Assembly (NCBI GenBank): GCA_037190225.1
Contig: JBBCJL010000009.1
Coordinates: 143,491 to 207,490 of the forward strand
Direction of reading: 5' to 3'
DNA: 64,000 nucleotides
Origin: MKSF01 sp037190225
GTDB lineage: Bacteria > Bacteroidota > Bacteroidia > Chitinophagales > Chitinophagaceae
Part shown: positions 41,568 through 51,134 of the stretch, piece by piece
How the letters are laid out: every line of letters starts with the position of its first letter
How positions within the stretch are numbered: the stretch's first letter is position 1
Made by a program: the position numbers and the translations under genes
The notes under the pieces: model-generated
Told to the model about the DNA's origin: nothing
Seen by the model: the letters and a program-made list of their open reading frames with translations, nothing else
The model's database searches: none

Positions 41568-42664
41568 ACATTATTATAGCAGGAGGCGGTACAGGAGGAC
41601 ATATATTCCCGGCGGTGGCGATTGCCCATGCGCTGAAAGCGGCCGACCCCGCTGTTAATATCCTGTTCGTAGGGGCCAATGGCAAGATGGAAATGGAAAA
41701 GGTGCCGAAGGAAGGTTACCGCATCATAGGCCTCGATATTGTGGGCTTTAACAGGAGCAACCTGCTGAAGAACCTGTCCCTGCCGTTCAAGCTCTGGAAA
41801 AGCAATAAGGCTGCTATGAATATCATCAGGGAATTCAGACCTGACGCGGTGGTAGGGGTCGGAGGCTTCGCCAGCTTCCCGGTGCTGAATGCCGCGCAGA
41901 AAAAAGGTATCCCGACACTGATACAGGAGCAGAATTCCTTTGCCGGCAAGACGAATAAGATACTGGGAAAAAAAGCGGCGGCTGTTTGCGTAGCCTATGA
42001 CCATATGCAGCGCTTTTTTCCTGCAGACAGGATAGTGATGACAGGCAACCCGGTAAGGAAAGCGATATCGCAATCTAAGGTAAGCCGTGAGGAGGCTGCG
42101 CAATTTTTCGGACTGGATGCGGCCAGAAAAACTATACTGGTAGTAGGCGGAAGCCTGGGCGCCAGGAGCATCAACCAGGCTGTGGCCGGGTGCATTCCCG
42201 CGCTGGTGGCACAGGATATACAGGTGGTATGGCAGACCGGTAAGACATTTATCAGTGAAGCCGCTGCTATTGCCGCTCAGTACCCGCAGCACGTAAAGGC
42301 TATGGAATTTATTTATGAGATGGACCAGGCATATGCGGTATGTGATATGATCATTTCCAGGGCCGGCGCCCTGGCCATAGCGGAGATCTGTATCGTTGCC
42401 AAACCTGCCGTATTTGTACCGTACCCGTATGCTGCCGAAGATCACCAGACCAGCAATGCGCAGGCGCTGGTAGATAAGCAGGCTGCCTGGATGATACCGG
42501 ATGATCGTGCCGGAGAGCTGCTGCAGGACAGGATACAGGCATTGATCCATGATGAAAGGCAGCTGCGGCAGATGCATGACAACCTGCTCGGCCTGGCTAT
42601 AAAGGATGCGGACGTAAGGATCGCAGCGCAGATCAGAAATATTATTCAACCAGAAAGAAAGTAA
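41564..42664 (+). CDS. murG: Lipid II synthase MurG
   Basis: The 366-residue GT28 enzyme adds GlcNAc to lipid I on the inner face of the membrane. Family motifs are AGGGTGGHIFPAVAIAHAL, VGVGGFASFPVL, LIQEQNSFAGKTNKIL, VVGGSLGARSINQAV, and the C-terminal FVPYPYAAEDHQTSNAQALVDKQAAW. It is translationally coupled to ftsW by ATGA overlap and followed by murC 8 nt later. Confidence 0.96.
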   Translation: MNIIIAGGGTGGHIFPAVAIAHALKAADPAVNILFVGANGKMEMEKVPKEGYRIIGLDIVGFNRSNLLKNLSLPFKLWKSNKAAMNIIREFRPDAVVGVGGFASFPVLNAAQKKGIPTLIQEQNSFAGKTNKILGKKAAAVCVAYDHMQRFFPADRIVMTGNPVRKAISQSKVSREEAAQFFGLDAARKTILVVGGSLGARSINQAVAGCIPALVAQDIQVVWQTGKTFISEAAAIAAQYPQHVKAMEFIYEMDQAYAVCDMIISRAGALAIAEICIVAKPAVFVPYPYAAEDHQTSNAQALVDKQAAWMIPDDRAGELLQDRIQALIHDERQLRQMHDNLLGLAIKDADVRIAAQIRNIIQPERK

Positions 42665-42672
42665 TTTGATAT

Positions 42673-44061
42673 ATGTACAATATTGACCTGGATAACGTAA
42701 AAAATGTGTACTTCATCGGTATCGGAGGCATAGGGATGAGCGCGCTCGCCCGTTACTTCAATGAATCGGGACGGAAAGTATCGGGTTACGATAAGACCCC
42801 TACGGAGCTTACGGATGCCCTCGTGCGTGAAGGTATAGCCGTTCATTTCGAGGACAATATTGCGCTGGCAGATAAAGATGCGGACCTGGTGGTCTATACG
42901 CCTGCCATTCCGCAGGACCATGCGGAGCTGAACTGGTTCAGGGCTCAGGGTACGCCTGTCCTGAAACGTTCGGACGTGCTGGAGATCATCTCCAATGATA
43001 TGTTCTCTATCACGATAGCCGGTACGCATGGTAAAACGACCGTGAGCACGATGGTGGCACACATTTTGAGAGATAGCGGGTATGGCTGTAATGCTTTCCT
43101 GGGTGGTATATCGGTAAATTATAACAGCAATTACTGGCGCAGCGATACCAATGTGGCTGTGATAGAGGCCGATGAATATGACCGGAGCTTTTTGAAATTA
43201 AGACCCGACATTGCAGTGCTGACAGCTATGGATCCGGATCACCTGGATATTTACGGGACCGAAGCGGCAGTAGAGGAAGCCTATATACAATACACGGCGA
43301 ATATCAAGCCGGATGGGATGCTCTGGTATAAGCACGGCCTGAAAAAAGGGCTGGAACTGAAAGGTGCCTCCAGATTCACCTACAGTGCGCAGAACAGCAG
43401 CGCGACCGCATATGCTTCCAATATTACGATGCGTAACGGCGGCTACGTCTTTGATGTAAAAGGCAACGGCTGGTTTCTCAAAGGTGTAAGGTTGCATCTC
43501 GGGGGCATGCACAATGTGGAAAATGCAGTAGCAGCCATAGCGGTGGCCAAATCCCTGGATATTGATGATGCTGCGGTGATAAGCGCTATGAGCACTTTCA
43601 AAGGAGTTAAAAGACGTTTTGAATACGTGGTAAAAAATAAGCAGGTCGTTTATATTGATGACTATGCGCATCACCCGGAAGAGCTGGCATCGCTGATCAA
43701 AAGCGCTAAGACGCTGTTCCCTAAACGGAAATGCGTAGTGGCTTTCCAGCCGCACCTGTATTCACGGACCAAAGACTTTGCTGCAGGATTTGCACGGAGC
43801 CTGGATATGGCGGACGAGGTGCTGCTGCTGGATATATACCCGGCCCGTGAGCAGCCGATGGAAAGAGTTTCGTCCCGGATGATTGCAGACCTGATGGGCA
43901 ATCCCAACAGGACCATCGTAAGCAAGGAAGGACTGGTGCAATACGCGGCATCCGCGCCCCTGGATCTCTTTATTACCTGCGGAGCGGGCGATATTGATAA
44001 GCTGGTGCAGCCCATAGCGGAGGAGATCATAAAAAGATATGGCCCTTCATCGGAAGATTAA
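42673..44061 (+). CDS. murC: UDP-MurNAc:L-alanine ligase
   Basis: The 462-residue Mur ligase catalyses the first amino acid addition. The N-terminal YFIGIGGIGMSALARYF binds UDP, TIAGTHGKTTVSTMVAHIL is the ATP loop, VIEADEYDRSFLKL and DDYAHHPEELASLI are family signatures, and FQPHLYSRTKDFA lies in the C-terminal domain. It stands directly before the ftsQ-like gene, the usual Bacteroidota order. murB and ddl, which often follow murC elsewhere, are absent here. Confidence 0.96.
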   Translation: MYNIDLDNVKNVYFIGIGGIGMSALARYFNESGRKVSGYDKTPTELTDALVREGIAVHFEDNIALADKDADLVVYTPAIPQDHAELNWFRAQGTPVLKRSDVLEIISNDMFSITIAGTHGKTTVSTMVAHILRDSGYGCNAFLGGISVNYNSNYWRSDTNVAVIEADEYDRSFLKLRPDIAVLTAMDPDHLDIYGTEAAVEEAYIQYTANIKPDGMLWYKHGLKKGLELKGASRFTYSAQNSSATAYASNITMRNGGYVFDVKGNGWFLKGVRLHLGGMHNVENAVAAIAVAKSLDIDDAAVISAMSTFKGVKRRFEYVVKNKQVVYIDDYAHHPEELASLIKSAKTLFPKRKCVVAFQPHLYSRTKDFAAGFARSLDMADEVLLLDIYPAREQPMERVSSRMIADLMGNPNRTIVSKEGLVQYAASAPLDLFITCGAGDIDKLVQPIAEEIIKRYGPSSED

Positions 44062-44085
44062 TAGTTATTGAAGAAGATATAAGAC

Positions 44086-44949
44086 ATGCGCAAGATAAAC
44101 ACCAGGATAATTATAGGCTCTTTGATAGCGGTGACGATAGGGGTGCTGATCTATTTTACCTATCAGTATCATATCCATGCGCCACTGAAAGGATTCAGGA
44201 TACACCTGAATGATGATGAGGTGTACGCTTTCCTGGAGAAGGAAGACATCGAACGTTTGTTTGTGGAGGAAAAGAACATTGATATAGAAAAGCTGTCCAT
44301 TAAAACGGCGGATCTGAAGCAGCTGGAAGCAGTGGTGATGACCAATCCCTGGATAGAGAAAGCGGAGCTGTACATAGATAACGGCCGTTACCTGAATGTG
44401 GATATCCGGCAGCGCATACCGGTGGCCCGTATATTTGACAGGTCCGGCAACAGCTACTACCTGGACAGCACGGGAAATGTGATGCCGATCGTGGTGGGCT
44501 ATTCTTACCCCGCAGTGGTCTTTACAGATGTGCCAGTGGAAAAGAGCAGGGAGCAAAGCAGCGAGCTGCAATCCAGGATCATAGGCATAGCGAAGTTCAT
44601 TAACAACGATACTTTCTGGTCGAGGCAGGTAGTGCAGGTAGGTATGACGGACAGCAGGAAATTTGTGATGGCGACCTTGCTGGGCAACCAGAAAGTGATG
44701 ATAGGCGATACGGCTGACCTGGGCACTAAGTTTGCCAACCTGTTCGCCTTTTACAGGCAGGTGAGCAATACGCTGGGCTGGGACAAGTATGAGGAGCTGG
44801 ATCTGAGCTTCGTCAACCAGGTGGTTGCCCGCCCTTCGCTGGGATGGATAGCGCCCCGCACTACGGATACCGTAGTGAAGGTGCCGGATGCGCTGGATGA
44901 AAAGGAATTGCTGCAGACATTGCCCGCAACACCTATAAGTGCGCAGTAA
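44086..44949 (+). CDS. ftsQ: FtsQ/DivIB-type cell division protein
   Basis: The 287-residue bitopic protein has a short cytoplasmic tail, one membrane helix (IIIGSLIAVTIGVLIYFTY, about residues 8-26) and a periplasmic POTRA-like domain beginning FRIHLNDDEVYAFLEKEDIERLF. The beta domain follows with IEKAELYIDNGRYLNVDIRQRIPVARIFD. Size, topology and position between murC and ftsA identify FtsQ despite low sequence conservation. It recruits FtsL and the FtsW/FtsI synthase. The extreme C-terminus (TLPATPISAQ) is probably disordered. Confidence 0.87.
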   Translation: MRKINTRIIIGSLIAVTIGVLIYFTYQYHIHAPLKGFRIHLNDDEVYAFLEKEDIERLFVEEKNIDIEKLSIKTADLKQLEAVVMTNPWIEKAELYIDNGRYLNVDIRQRIPVARIFDRSGNSYYLDSTGNVMPIVVGYSYPAVVFTDVPVEKSREQSSELQSRIIGIAKFINNDTFWSRQVVQVGMTDSRKFVMATLLGNQKVMIGDTADLGTKFANLFAFYRQVSNTLGWDKYEELDLSFVNQVVARPSLGWIAPRTTDTVVKVPDALDEKELLQTLPATPISAQ

Positions 44950-45027
44950 AGATAACAGTCATTAACCTGCCGGCATCTATTGCCGGACGGACATAAATAC
45001 AGTAAAATATTTTTAAACAACAGTGAT

Positions 45028-46506
45028 ATGAGTAAGAAGCAACAACCCGTTATTGTAGGTTTGGATATTGGTACTACCAAGGTAGTGGCCATAGCGGGCA
45101 GGAAGAATGAATTCGGGAAACTAGAAATATTGGGATATGGCAAATCCGTATCCAATGGTGTACAGCACGGCGTTGTGCTGAATATACAGCAATGTGTGAA
45201 ATCCATAGAGCTGGCCATGGAAGACCTGATGCAGAAAAATCCGAACCTGGACATCAGTGATGTGTACGTGGGCATTGCCGGTCACCATATCAAAAGCCTG
45301 CAGACACGCGGCGACCGCATCCTGTCTTCTTCCAACGAGGATGATGTGATCATTACGCATAAAGATATAGAGCTGCTCATCAAGGACCAGCACAAGACCT
45401 GTGTGGCGGCCGGCGACCAGATCATTGATATCATCCCGCAGGAATATACGATTGACAATATACCGAACATCATCAACCCGGTAGGTATGCCGGGTGTCAA
45501 GATCGGCGCCAACTTCCACGTGGTAACAGGCAACGTGAATGCTATCCGTAACATCAGGCGCTGCGTGGAAGGAGCCCAGCTGAATACCGTTGACCTGGTG
45601 CTGCAACCTATTGCTTCTGCTGCGGCGGTCATAACGGATGAAGACCTGGAGGCCGGTGTGGCCATCGTGGATATCGGTGGCGGTACTACGGACATCGCCG
45701 TATTCCATGACGGTATCCTGATGCATACGGCGGTCATACCTTTTGCCGGGTGTAATGTAACGGATGACATCAAGAAAGGACTGGGCGTGCTGAAGAACCA
45801 GGCCGAAGCTATGAAAGTGCGTTTCGGTACCGTCATTCCTTCGGAGGCCAATCCCGATGCCTATATCACCATACCGGGTGTAAGGGGATTGCCGGCCAAA
45901 GAGATCAAGGTGCAGAACCTGGCTGCTATCATTGAGGCCCGTGTATCGGAGATCATAGAATTCGTACAATTCCAGCTGAAGCAGAATAACCTGCATCACA
46001 GGCTGCACGGCGGTATCATCCTCACCGGCGGCGGCAGTATGCTGCAGCACATCATGCAGCTTACGGAGCTGAAAACTGGCCTGAACGCACGTATCGGCAA
46101 GCCAAATATCAACCTTGCGGGCGGGCAGGCGGAAGAGCTGAGCCACCCGATGTATGCTACGGCTATAGGACTTATTTTAAGAGGCTATGCGGATTATGAA
46201 GCAGGCAAGGCCTTTGCGCACACAAGAGGTAATATGCTGATGGAGGAAGAAGCGCTGGACGCTCCGGAAGCTGCAGCGCCTGCACCGGTGAAAAAAGCGC
46301 AGCCCGCGGTAAGGCCGGCAGCAGGTACCAGGGTACAGCAGGCGCCGGAAGAACAGGAAGATGATTCCTTTATGGAGGAAGAGGAAGACGCGGCAGAAGA
46401 GACTAAAAAAGAGCATCCGATCCTTAACAGGTTCAACAGGGTCTTCGATAATTTAAGGAACTCTTTCAAGGATTTTTTTGAAGGCGGCAACGATAAAAAA
46501 TTATAA
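45028..46506 (+). CDS. ftsA: Cell division ATPase FtsA
   Basis: The 492-residue actin-like protein tethers FtsZ to the membrane. Phosphate loops are VGLDIGTTKVVAIAG and VAIVDIGGGTTDIAVFHDG, with the 1C subdomain between, and GGIILTGGGSMLQHI closes the nucleotide site. After the core (to about residue 395) there is a long Ala/Pro and acidic linker. The end is an amphipathic helix, FNRVFDNLRNSFKDFFEGG, which is the likely membrane-binding element. The start at 45028 gives MSKKQQPVIVGLDIGTT; an upstream in-frame start at 44980 would add 16 unconserved residues. Confidence 0.95.
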   Translation: MSKKQQPVIVGLDIGTTKVVAIAGRKNEFGKLEILGYGKSVSNGVQHGVVLNIQQCVKSIELAMEDLMQKNPNLDISDVYVGIAGHHIKSLQTRGDRILSSSNEDDVIITHKDIELLIKDQHKTCVAAGDQIIDIIPQEYTIDNIPNIINPVGMPGVKIGANFHVVTGNVNAIRNIRRCVEGAQLNTVDLVLQPIASAAAVITDEDLEAGVAIVDIGGGTTDIAVFHDGILMHTAVIPFAGCNVTDDIKKGLGVLKNQAEAMKVRFGTVIPSEANPDAYITIPGVRGLPAKEIKVQNLAAIIEARVSEIIEFVQFQLKQNNLHHRLHGGIILTGGGSMLQHIMQLTELKTGLNARIGKPNINLAGGQAEELSHPMYATAIGLILRGYADYEAGKAFAHTRGNMLMEEEALDAPEAAAPAPVKKAQPAVRPAAGTRVQQAPEEQEDDSFMEEEEDAAEETKKEHPILNRFNRVFDNLRNSFKDFFEGGNDKKL

Positions 46507-46546
46507 AAAAACATAGCGTATTTAATCAGGATATATAAACGTTTTA

Positions 46547-46554
46547 TATTTTTG
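46547..46554 (+). promoter_or_regulatory. Promoter -7 element for ftsZ
   Basis: TATTTTTG is an exact TAnnTTTG match, about 70 nt before the ftsZ ATG. It suggests that ftsZ has its own transcript in addition to dcw read-through. Confidence 0.55.
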
Positions 46555-46623
46555 TAAGACCCTCTTTAAATAGCACAATAACCTTTTAAAATTCAACTTT
46601 AGAGCCCCAAAAAAGCAACAATT

Positions 46624-48195
46624 ATGATACATTTTGAAATCCCCAAGAACCAGTCATCTATTATCAAAGTGATAGGTGTCGGAGGGGGCGGTGGCAATGC
46701 TGTAAATTACATGTATAATTTAGGCATTGATGATGTGGACTTCATTGTCTGCAATACCGACTCCCAGGCGTTACAGCAAAGTGCAGTTCCCAATAAGATC
46801 CAGCTGGGCCCACACCTTACCCAGGGTCTGGGAGCCGGTGCGAATCCCGATGTTGGCAGGCAGGCGGGTGAGGAATCCATCGAGGAGATCTCCCGCATCC
46901 TGGAAGTCAATACCAAGATGGCTTTCGTGACAGCAGGTATGGGTGGCGGTACCGGTACCGGTGCGGCTCCTATCATCGCGTCCGTATGCCGTTCGCTGGG
47001 CATACTCACTGTAGGCATCGTTACCACTCCTTTTACCTATGAGGGTTCCAGGAGGATGAGACAGGCGCATGCCGGCATCTCTGAAATGAAAAAGCACGTG
47101 GATACCATCCTTATTATCTCCAACGATAAATTAAGGCAGCAGTACGGTGACCTGCCGTTCTCCCAGGCTTTTGCCAAAGCGGATAACGTGCTCTCTACTG
47201 CGGCCAGGTGCATCACGGACCTTATAACAGGCAACGGCAGCGTGAACCTGGATTTCAACGATGTGCAGACGGTCATGAAGAACGGCGGCGTTGCTATCCT
47301 GGGTAGTGCGCAGGTAAGCGGTGAGAACAGGGCCATACAGGCGGTGGAAGAAGCATTAAGCTCTCCGCTGCTGAATGATAACGAGATCAAAGGCGCTAAG
47401 TGGATATTGCTGAATATCACTTCCGCGTCCGGCGAATTCGAGCATACGCTGGATGAGCTGGAGATCATACAGGGCTATGTGCAGAAAGAAGCAGGCAATA
47501 ACTGTGATATCATCCTGGGTATGGGACACGATCCTAACCTGGGCGATAAGATCGCGGTAACAGTGATCGCTACCGGCTTCCAGCATAATGAGATCAACCC
47601 CGAGCCATTGAAGAAAGAAGAAGCGGCCCCTGAGAAAGTGGTTTTCCCGCTTGACCTGGGCAATACACCGAAGCCGGCGGCACCCAAGGCGGATGATGTC
47701 ATGGCTCCCAAGCTGGTATTGAATGAAACGGTGGTGAATGACAGCGAGGTGAAGAACGACCTGTTCAGAACAGACAGCACAACTCCTCCTCCTGCAGTAA
47801 ATAACAACAACGTATTTGAGCTGAATATCGAACCTGCTGCGCCGGCCGCCCAGCCTCCTGTGCCGGAACAACCGGGAATGGATATGTTCGTAAAGCAGCA
47901 GCCTTCCGGTTCTGCTGTTAATAATGAGCCTTCCAAGCCAGCTTACAGTGGTTACCAGATGTCCGAGAGAGACCAGGAAGAGCAGAGAAGATTTGAAGAG
48001 CAGAAAAAGGCGCTGGAAGACAGGGCTGCCCAGTTACGCAGGATGAGCTTCAATATGAATGCGGATATGAATGAGGTGGAGCAGGTGCCTGCCTACCAGA
48101 GAAGGAATATTGATCTGAATGAATCAGGCAACAGTAATAACTCTTCCAGCATTTCCGGCTTGTCCATAGAGGACAATGGTGAAAAAAAAAAGTAA
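46624..48195 (+). CDS. ftsZ: Cell division GTPase FtsZ
   Basis: The 523-residue tubulin homologue forms the division ring. The GTPase core has KVIGVGGGGGNAVNYM, the tubulin signature GGGTGTGAAPIIA, and the T7-loop region NLDFNDVQTVMKNGGVAILG. The core ends near residue 320. A long Pro/Ala/Asn-rich linker follows, then the conserved tail peptide VPAYQRRNIDL that contacts FtsA. Unusually, about 25 polar residues ending in KKK lie beyond that peptide. It is the last gene of the dcw cluster and is followed by a strong terminator. Confidence 0.97.
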   Translation: MIHFEIPKNQSSIIKVIGVGGGGGNAVNYMYNLGIDDVDFIVCNTDSQALQQSAVPNKIQLGPHLTQGLGAGANPDVGRQAGEESIEEISRILEVNTKMAFVTAGMGGGTGTGAAPIIASVCRSLGILTVGIVTTPFTYEGSRRMRQAHAGISEMKKHVDTILIISNDKLRQQYGDLPFSQAFAKADNVLSTAARCITDLITGNGSVNLDFNDVQTVMKNGGVAILGSAQVSGENRAIQAVEEALSSPLLNDNEIKGAKWILLNITSASGEFEHTLDELEIIQGYVQKEAGNNCDIILGMGHDPNLGDKIAVTVIATGFQHNEINPEPLKKEEAAPEKVVFPLDLGNTPKPAAPKADDVMAPKLVLNETVVNDSEVKNDLFRTDSTTPPPAVNNNNVFELNIEPAAPAAQPPVPEQPGMDMFVKQQPSGSAVNNEPSKPAYSGYQMSERDQEEQRRFEEQKKALEDRAAQLRRMSFNMNADMNEVEQVPAYQRRNIDLNESGNSNNSSSISGLSIEDNGEKKK

Positions 48196-48262
48196 TGACG
48201 TTTAGCACCATCAACAGGTTTTTAGAAGGGGATCAGCCCGATTAGCAATAATGTATCATAAT

Positions 48263-48296
48263 AAGAGCAGCCACCTTATAAGGTGGCTGCTCTTTT
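48263..48296. terminator. Strong bidirectional terminator after ftsZ
   Basis: AAGAGCAGCCACCTT and AAGGTGGCTGCTCTTTT form a 15-bp perfect stem with a 3-nt loop. It serves ftsZ and the convergent GT4 gene. Confidence 0.85.
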
Positions 48297-48325
48297 ATGT
48301 ATGCTGTTCAAAAGGTGCGTTGTTT

Positions 48326-49516
48326 TTATCCTTTGCTGTGACGGATCACCTGTTCAAAATAGCCTTCCAGCCGGGCCGCTACCTGCTCCCAGGCGTACCG
48401 TTCCCTGATGACCTCCTGTCCCGCCTTACCGCAGGCAATGCGCTCTCCGGGATGCTGCAGCAGGTGTACGCACTGCTCCGCGAAATCCCGGGCAGAGGCC
48501 GCGCGGAAAACGCCCTGGCCCTGCCGGATATCCAGTCCCCCGAAGCCGACATCCATACTGACCACGGCAATGCCCATGCTCATCGCCTCAAGCACTTTAT
48601 TCTGGGTGCCTGCGCCAAAGCGCAGCGGAGATACGACCAGCGCAGCTTCCTTGTAAATATCGGCCAGGTTCGGTATGAAGCCTGTGACGGTGATATCCTT
48701 TCCGGCGAGGGCCTTTACCTTATCCACCGGTCTCTGGCCCGCTATGATAAAACGCGTATCCGGTAGCTGCTGCTTAATGAGCGGAAAGATTTCCTCTGTA
48801 AAATAGCAGACGCCGTCCACATTGGGCGCATAGTCCATATTCCCGGTGAACAGGATCGTCCGGTTGTCCGGATAGCTGTCGGGATCATTATGGAAAGTGG
48901 CGGTATCCACACCGTTGGGTAGCAATGCTATATTATCAAGGCCCTGCTCCCGCTCCAGGTATTCCTTGTCTTCCTGCGAGCAAACCAGCGCCAGCGGGAA
49001 CCTGCTGATATGCTGCTCATAGGCTTTAAGGCGCTTATATTCCATCGCTGCAAACATCCTGCTGAAGCCTGATGTATTGTCTATTCTTCGTTTCCAGTAA
49101 AGGGAGAACGCGTCCGGCAGATCAAGGATGCGCGGCAGGCCGGTATAGGACATCCAGAACTGTGCCAGCCGGATATGCTGTATATGTACGGCATCGTATT
49201 GCTGGGCGCTGACCAGCTGCTGTATCTTCTCCTCCATGGCGCGGCTTTCAAAATAGCCCACCTGTACGGGCTTATTGCTGAAAAGCGTTTTGAGGCTGTT
49301 CGTGTACACTTTTGATTTAGGAAGGGGGACCAGGTAGATAGCTGTGAAGATCTCCCCGAGCTTGTCTATATATTGCTTATCCTGCTCATCTTCCAGGAAG
49401 GTCAGTAAATGCAGCTCATGGTTTTTACAGAGCTGCCTGGCAAGATTGTAGATCTTGAGCTTATCGCCCCTGAAAGGGGGATATGGAAACCTGTTGGCGT
49501 GGAATAATAGCTTCAT
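48326..49516 (-). CDS. Family 4 glycosyltransferase
   Basis: The 396-residue GT-B enzyme has FHANRFPYPPFRGDKLKIYNLARQL at the N-terminus, the domain junction ALLPNGVDTATFHND, ILFTGNMDYAPNVDGVCYF, and the donor-binding ALVVSPLRFGAGTQNKVLEAMSMGIAVVSM with the E-x7-E pattern. It probably transfers a sugar from a nucleotide donor to a lipid or polysaccharide; the TIGR03087-type subfamily is a likely home. It shares a strand with the LLM oxidoreductase 23 nt upstream, forming a two-gene unit without obvious functional link. Confidence 0.88.
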   Translation of the reverse strand: MKLLFHANRFPYPPFRGDKLKIYNLARQLCKNHELHLLTFLEDEQDKQYIDKLGEIFTAIYLVPLPKSKVYTNSLKTLFSNKPVQVGYFESRAMEEKIQQLVSAQQYDAVHIQHIRLAQFWMSYTGLPRILDLPDAFSLYWKRRIDNTSGFSRMFAAMEYKRLKAYEQHISRFPLALVCSQEDKEYLEREQGLDNIALLPNGVDTATFHNDPDSYPDNRTILFTGNMDYAPNVDGVCYFTEEIFPLIKQQLPDTRFIIAGQRPVDKVKALAGKDITVTGFIPNLADIYKEAALVVSPLRFGAGTQNKVLEAMSMGIAVVSMDVGFGGLDIRQGQGVFRAASARDFAEQCVHLLQHPGERIACGKAGQEVIRERYAWEQVAARLEGYFEQVIRHSKG

Positions 49517-49539
49517 GCGGTTATGATCTTATAAGAATG

Positions 49540-50565
49540 TCAGTTGGAGGAAGGTGCCTGTGCATTATAGCTGTTCATTATTGACTGGAGCTGTATATAG
49601 GAATAACGCCGGTCTTCCTGGTGGAAGGTCTGGGTGAGCGCCATCAGCTCCTGTACAGGATAGGCTTCCAGGAAATGATACAGCTTCCCGGCGGCCGTTT
49701 CCGTATCGCCTATCACGGCATATTGCAGCATATTCTTTACATATGCTTCCTGCTCGGGTGTCCAGAGCTGGCGCATGACCTCCGGTGTAACGGGCGCTTC
49801 CATTGGTGTCCGGTTATCGGTAACGATATTCAGGAAATTCCTGTAAACGGAGGTAGCCAGTCCTTCGGCATGAGCGGTATCCTTACCGATCAGCACCTGT
49901 ATGCAGGCAATGGCATAGGGTTCCTTTAATACCACCGAGGGCTGGAAATTATGGTGGTAAATATACAGGGCCTCTGCGAAATGCGCCGGGGCAAAATGCG
50001 CTGCAAATGCGTAGGGCAGTCCCAGCTGTGCCGCCAGGTAAGCGCTGTCTGTGCTGGAGCCGAGTATATATAAGGGGATATCCACGCCTTCGCCAGGTAG
50101 CGCCCGCACTTTCGCGGTATGGTTGTCGGGGCTGAAATACTGTTGCAGCTCCCGGATATGATGCCTGAAATCGTAAGGCTGATGCAGGGACTGCTTCCTG
50201 ATCGTCATAGCGGTAAGGCTGTCCGTTCCCGGCGCCCGTCCCAGCCCGAGGTCTATTCTTCCGGGGTAGATGCTGCCGAGTGTTCCGAACTGCTCCGCGA
50301 TCAGCAGGGTGGAATGGTTGGGCAGCATAATGCCGCCGGACCCTACCCTGATGTGCCGGGTGGCTTGTGCGATGTGGCCTATCAGTATGGAGGTGGCGGC
50401 GCTGGCTACATTGGGCATATTATGATGCTCGGAAAACCAGTAGCGTTCGTAGCCCAGCTTGTCTGTAAGCATGGCGGTATCTGTGCTCCTGGCGATAGCC
50501 TGCTGTACGGATTCGCCTTTGCTGACCGTTACCAGGTCCAGTACGGAATATTTTATATAGCTCAT
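49540..50565 (-). CDS. LLM-class flavin-dependent oxidoreductase (MsnO8-like)
   Basis: The 341-residue luciferase-like monooxygenase has a TIM barrel. Segments SVLDLVTVSKGESVQQAI, YERYWFSEHHNMPNVASAATS, RVGSGGIMLPNHSTLLIAEQFG and PGRIDLGLGRAPGTD are those of the FMN-binding MsnO8 subfamily. The substrate is unknown. It is divergent from the tRNA-Asp genes; no cofactor-specific F420 residues could be judged. Confidence 0.9.
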   Translation of the reverse strand: MSYIKYSVLDLVTVSKGESVQQAIARSTDTAMLTDKLGYERYWFSEHHNMPNVASAATSILIGHIAQATRHIRVGSGGIMLPNHSTLLIAEQFGTLGSIYPGRIDLGLGRAPGTDSLTAMTIRKQSLHQPYDFRHHIRELQQYFSPDNHTAKVRALPGEGVDIPLYILGSSTDSAYLAAQLGLPYAFAAHFAPAHFAEALYIYHHNFQPSVVLKEPYAIACIQVLIGKDTAHAEGLATSVYRNFLNIVTDNRTPMEAPVTPEVMRQLWTPEQEAYVKNMLQYAVIGDTETAAGKLYHFLEAYPVQELMALTQTFHQEDRRYSYIQLQSIMNSYNAQAPSSN

Positions 50566-50697
50566 TGTCTTTCAAAATTACGGCAAACTTAAAACTTCAC
50601 AAATCGGCTTTTCAACTTTGGTATATGCTTAACTTACCGCCTGCGGGAGATGGGGAAAGCGGCCCTGGGTTTATTTTCTAAAAAACAGAAAAATAAT

Positions 50698-50728
50698 TTG
50701 GCAATGTAAATATTGGTATTTACTTTTG
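50698..50728 (+). promoter_or_regulatory. Promoter of the tRNA-Asp pair
   Basis: TTTG ending at 50700 and TACTTTTG at 50721-50728 are separated by 20 nt, a textbook Bacteroidota -33/-7 promoter. It lies about 55 nt before the first tRNA. Confidence 0.75.
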
Positions 50729-50782
50729 CAACGCATTTGGAGCGAGCATCCTGCTTGCCCGGTGTAAATCAGAAGTTTTTTT

Positions 50783-50856
50783 GGATCGGTAGTTCAGTTG
50801 GTTAGAATGCCGCCCTGTCACGGCGGAGGTCGCGGGTTCGAGTCCCGTCCGGTCCG
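50783..50856 (+). tRNA. tRNA-Asp (GTC), first copy
   Basis: The 74-nt cloverleaf has acceptor arms GGATCGG and CCGGTCC (one G-T pair), D-loop GTTCAGTTGGTTAGAAT, anticodon loop CCTGTCACG with anticodon GTC, and T-loop GGTTCGAGTC. Discriminator G; CCA is not encoded. Confidence 0.97.
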
Positions 50857-50917
50857 CAAAAACATTAAATAGTTTACCTGAGGGTGAACATTTTTTTTCT
50901 GATTTCATCCATACTTT

Positions 50918-50991
50918 GGATCGGTAGTTCAGTTGGTTAGAATGCCGCCCTGTCACGGCGGAGGTCGCGGGTTCGAGTCCCGTCCGGTCCG
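50918..50991 (+). tRNA. tRNA-Asp (GTC), second copy
   Basis: It is identical to the first copy over all 74 nt, starting 61 nt after it ends. A terminator follows directly. Confidence 0.97.
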
Positions 50992-50996
50992 CTGAG

Positions 50997-51033
50997 GAAA
51001 AAATGTCCTGTCTTCCAGACGGGACATTTTTGT
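50997..51033 (+). terminator. Terminator of the tRNA-Asp pair
   Basis: AAAATGTCCTGTC and GACGGGACATTTTT pair over 13 bp (one G-T) with a 5-nt loop and T run. Confidence 0.8.
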
Positions 51034-51134
51034 TCCAGGCACGTTCGTACCCAAAGCAGAAAGTAGTGTAAAAGACAGGTCAACTTTTATGGGTCAGTAA
51101 TTGATCTGCGGTCTTTTTAGGAATGCCGGGGCGA

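Noticed and set aside
41288..42649. 453-codon open frame antisense to ftsW/murG
   Set aside because: It spans two well-identified genes and has no domain of its own.
45121..46146. 341-codon open frame antisense to ftsA
   Set aside because: The FtsA frame is certain; the antisense product is low-complexity and unrelated to any family I know.
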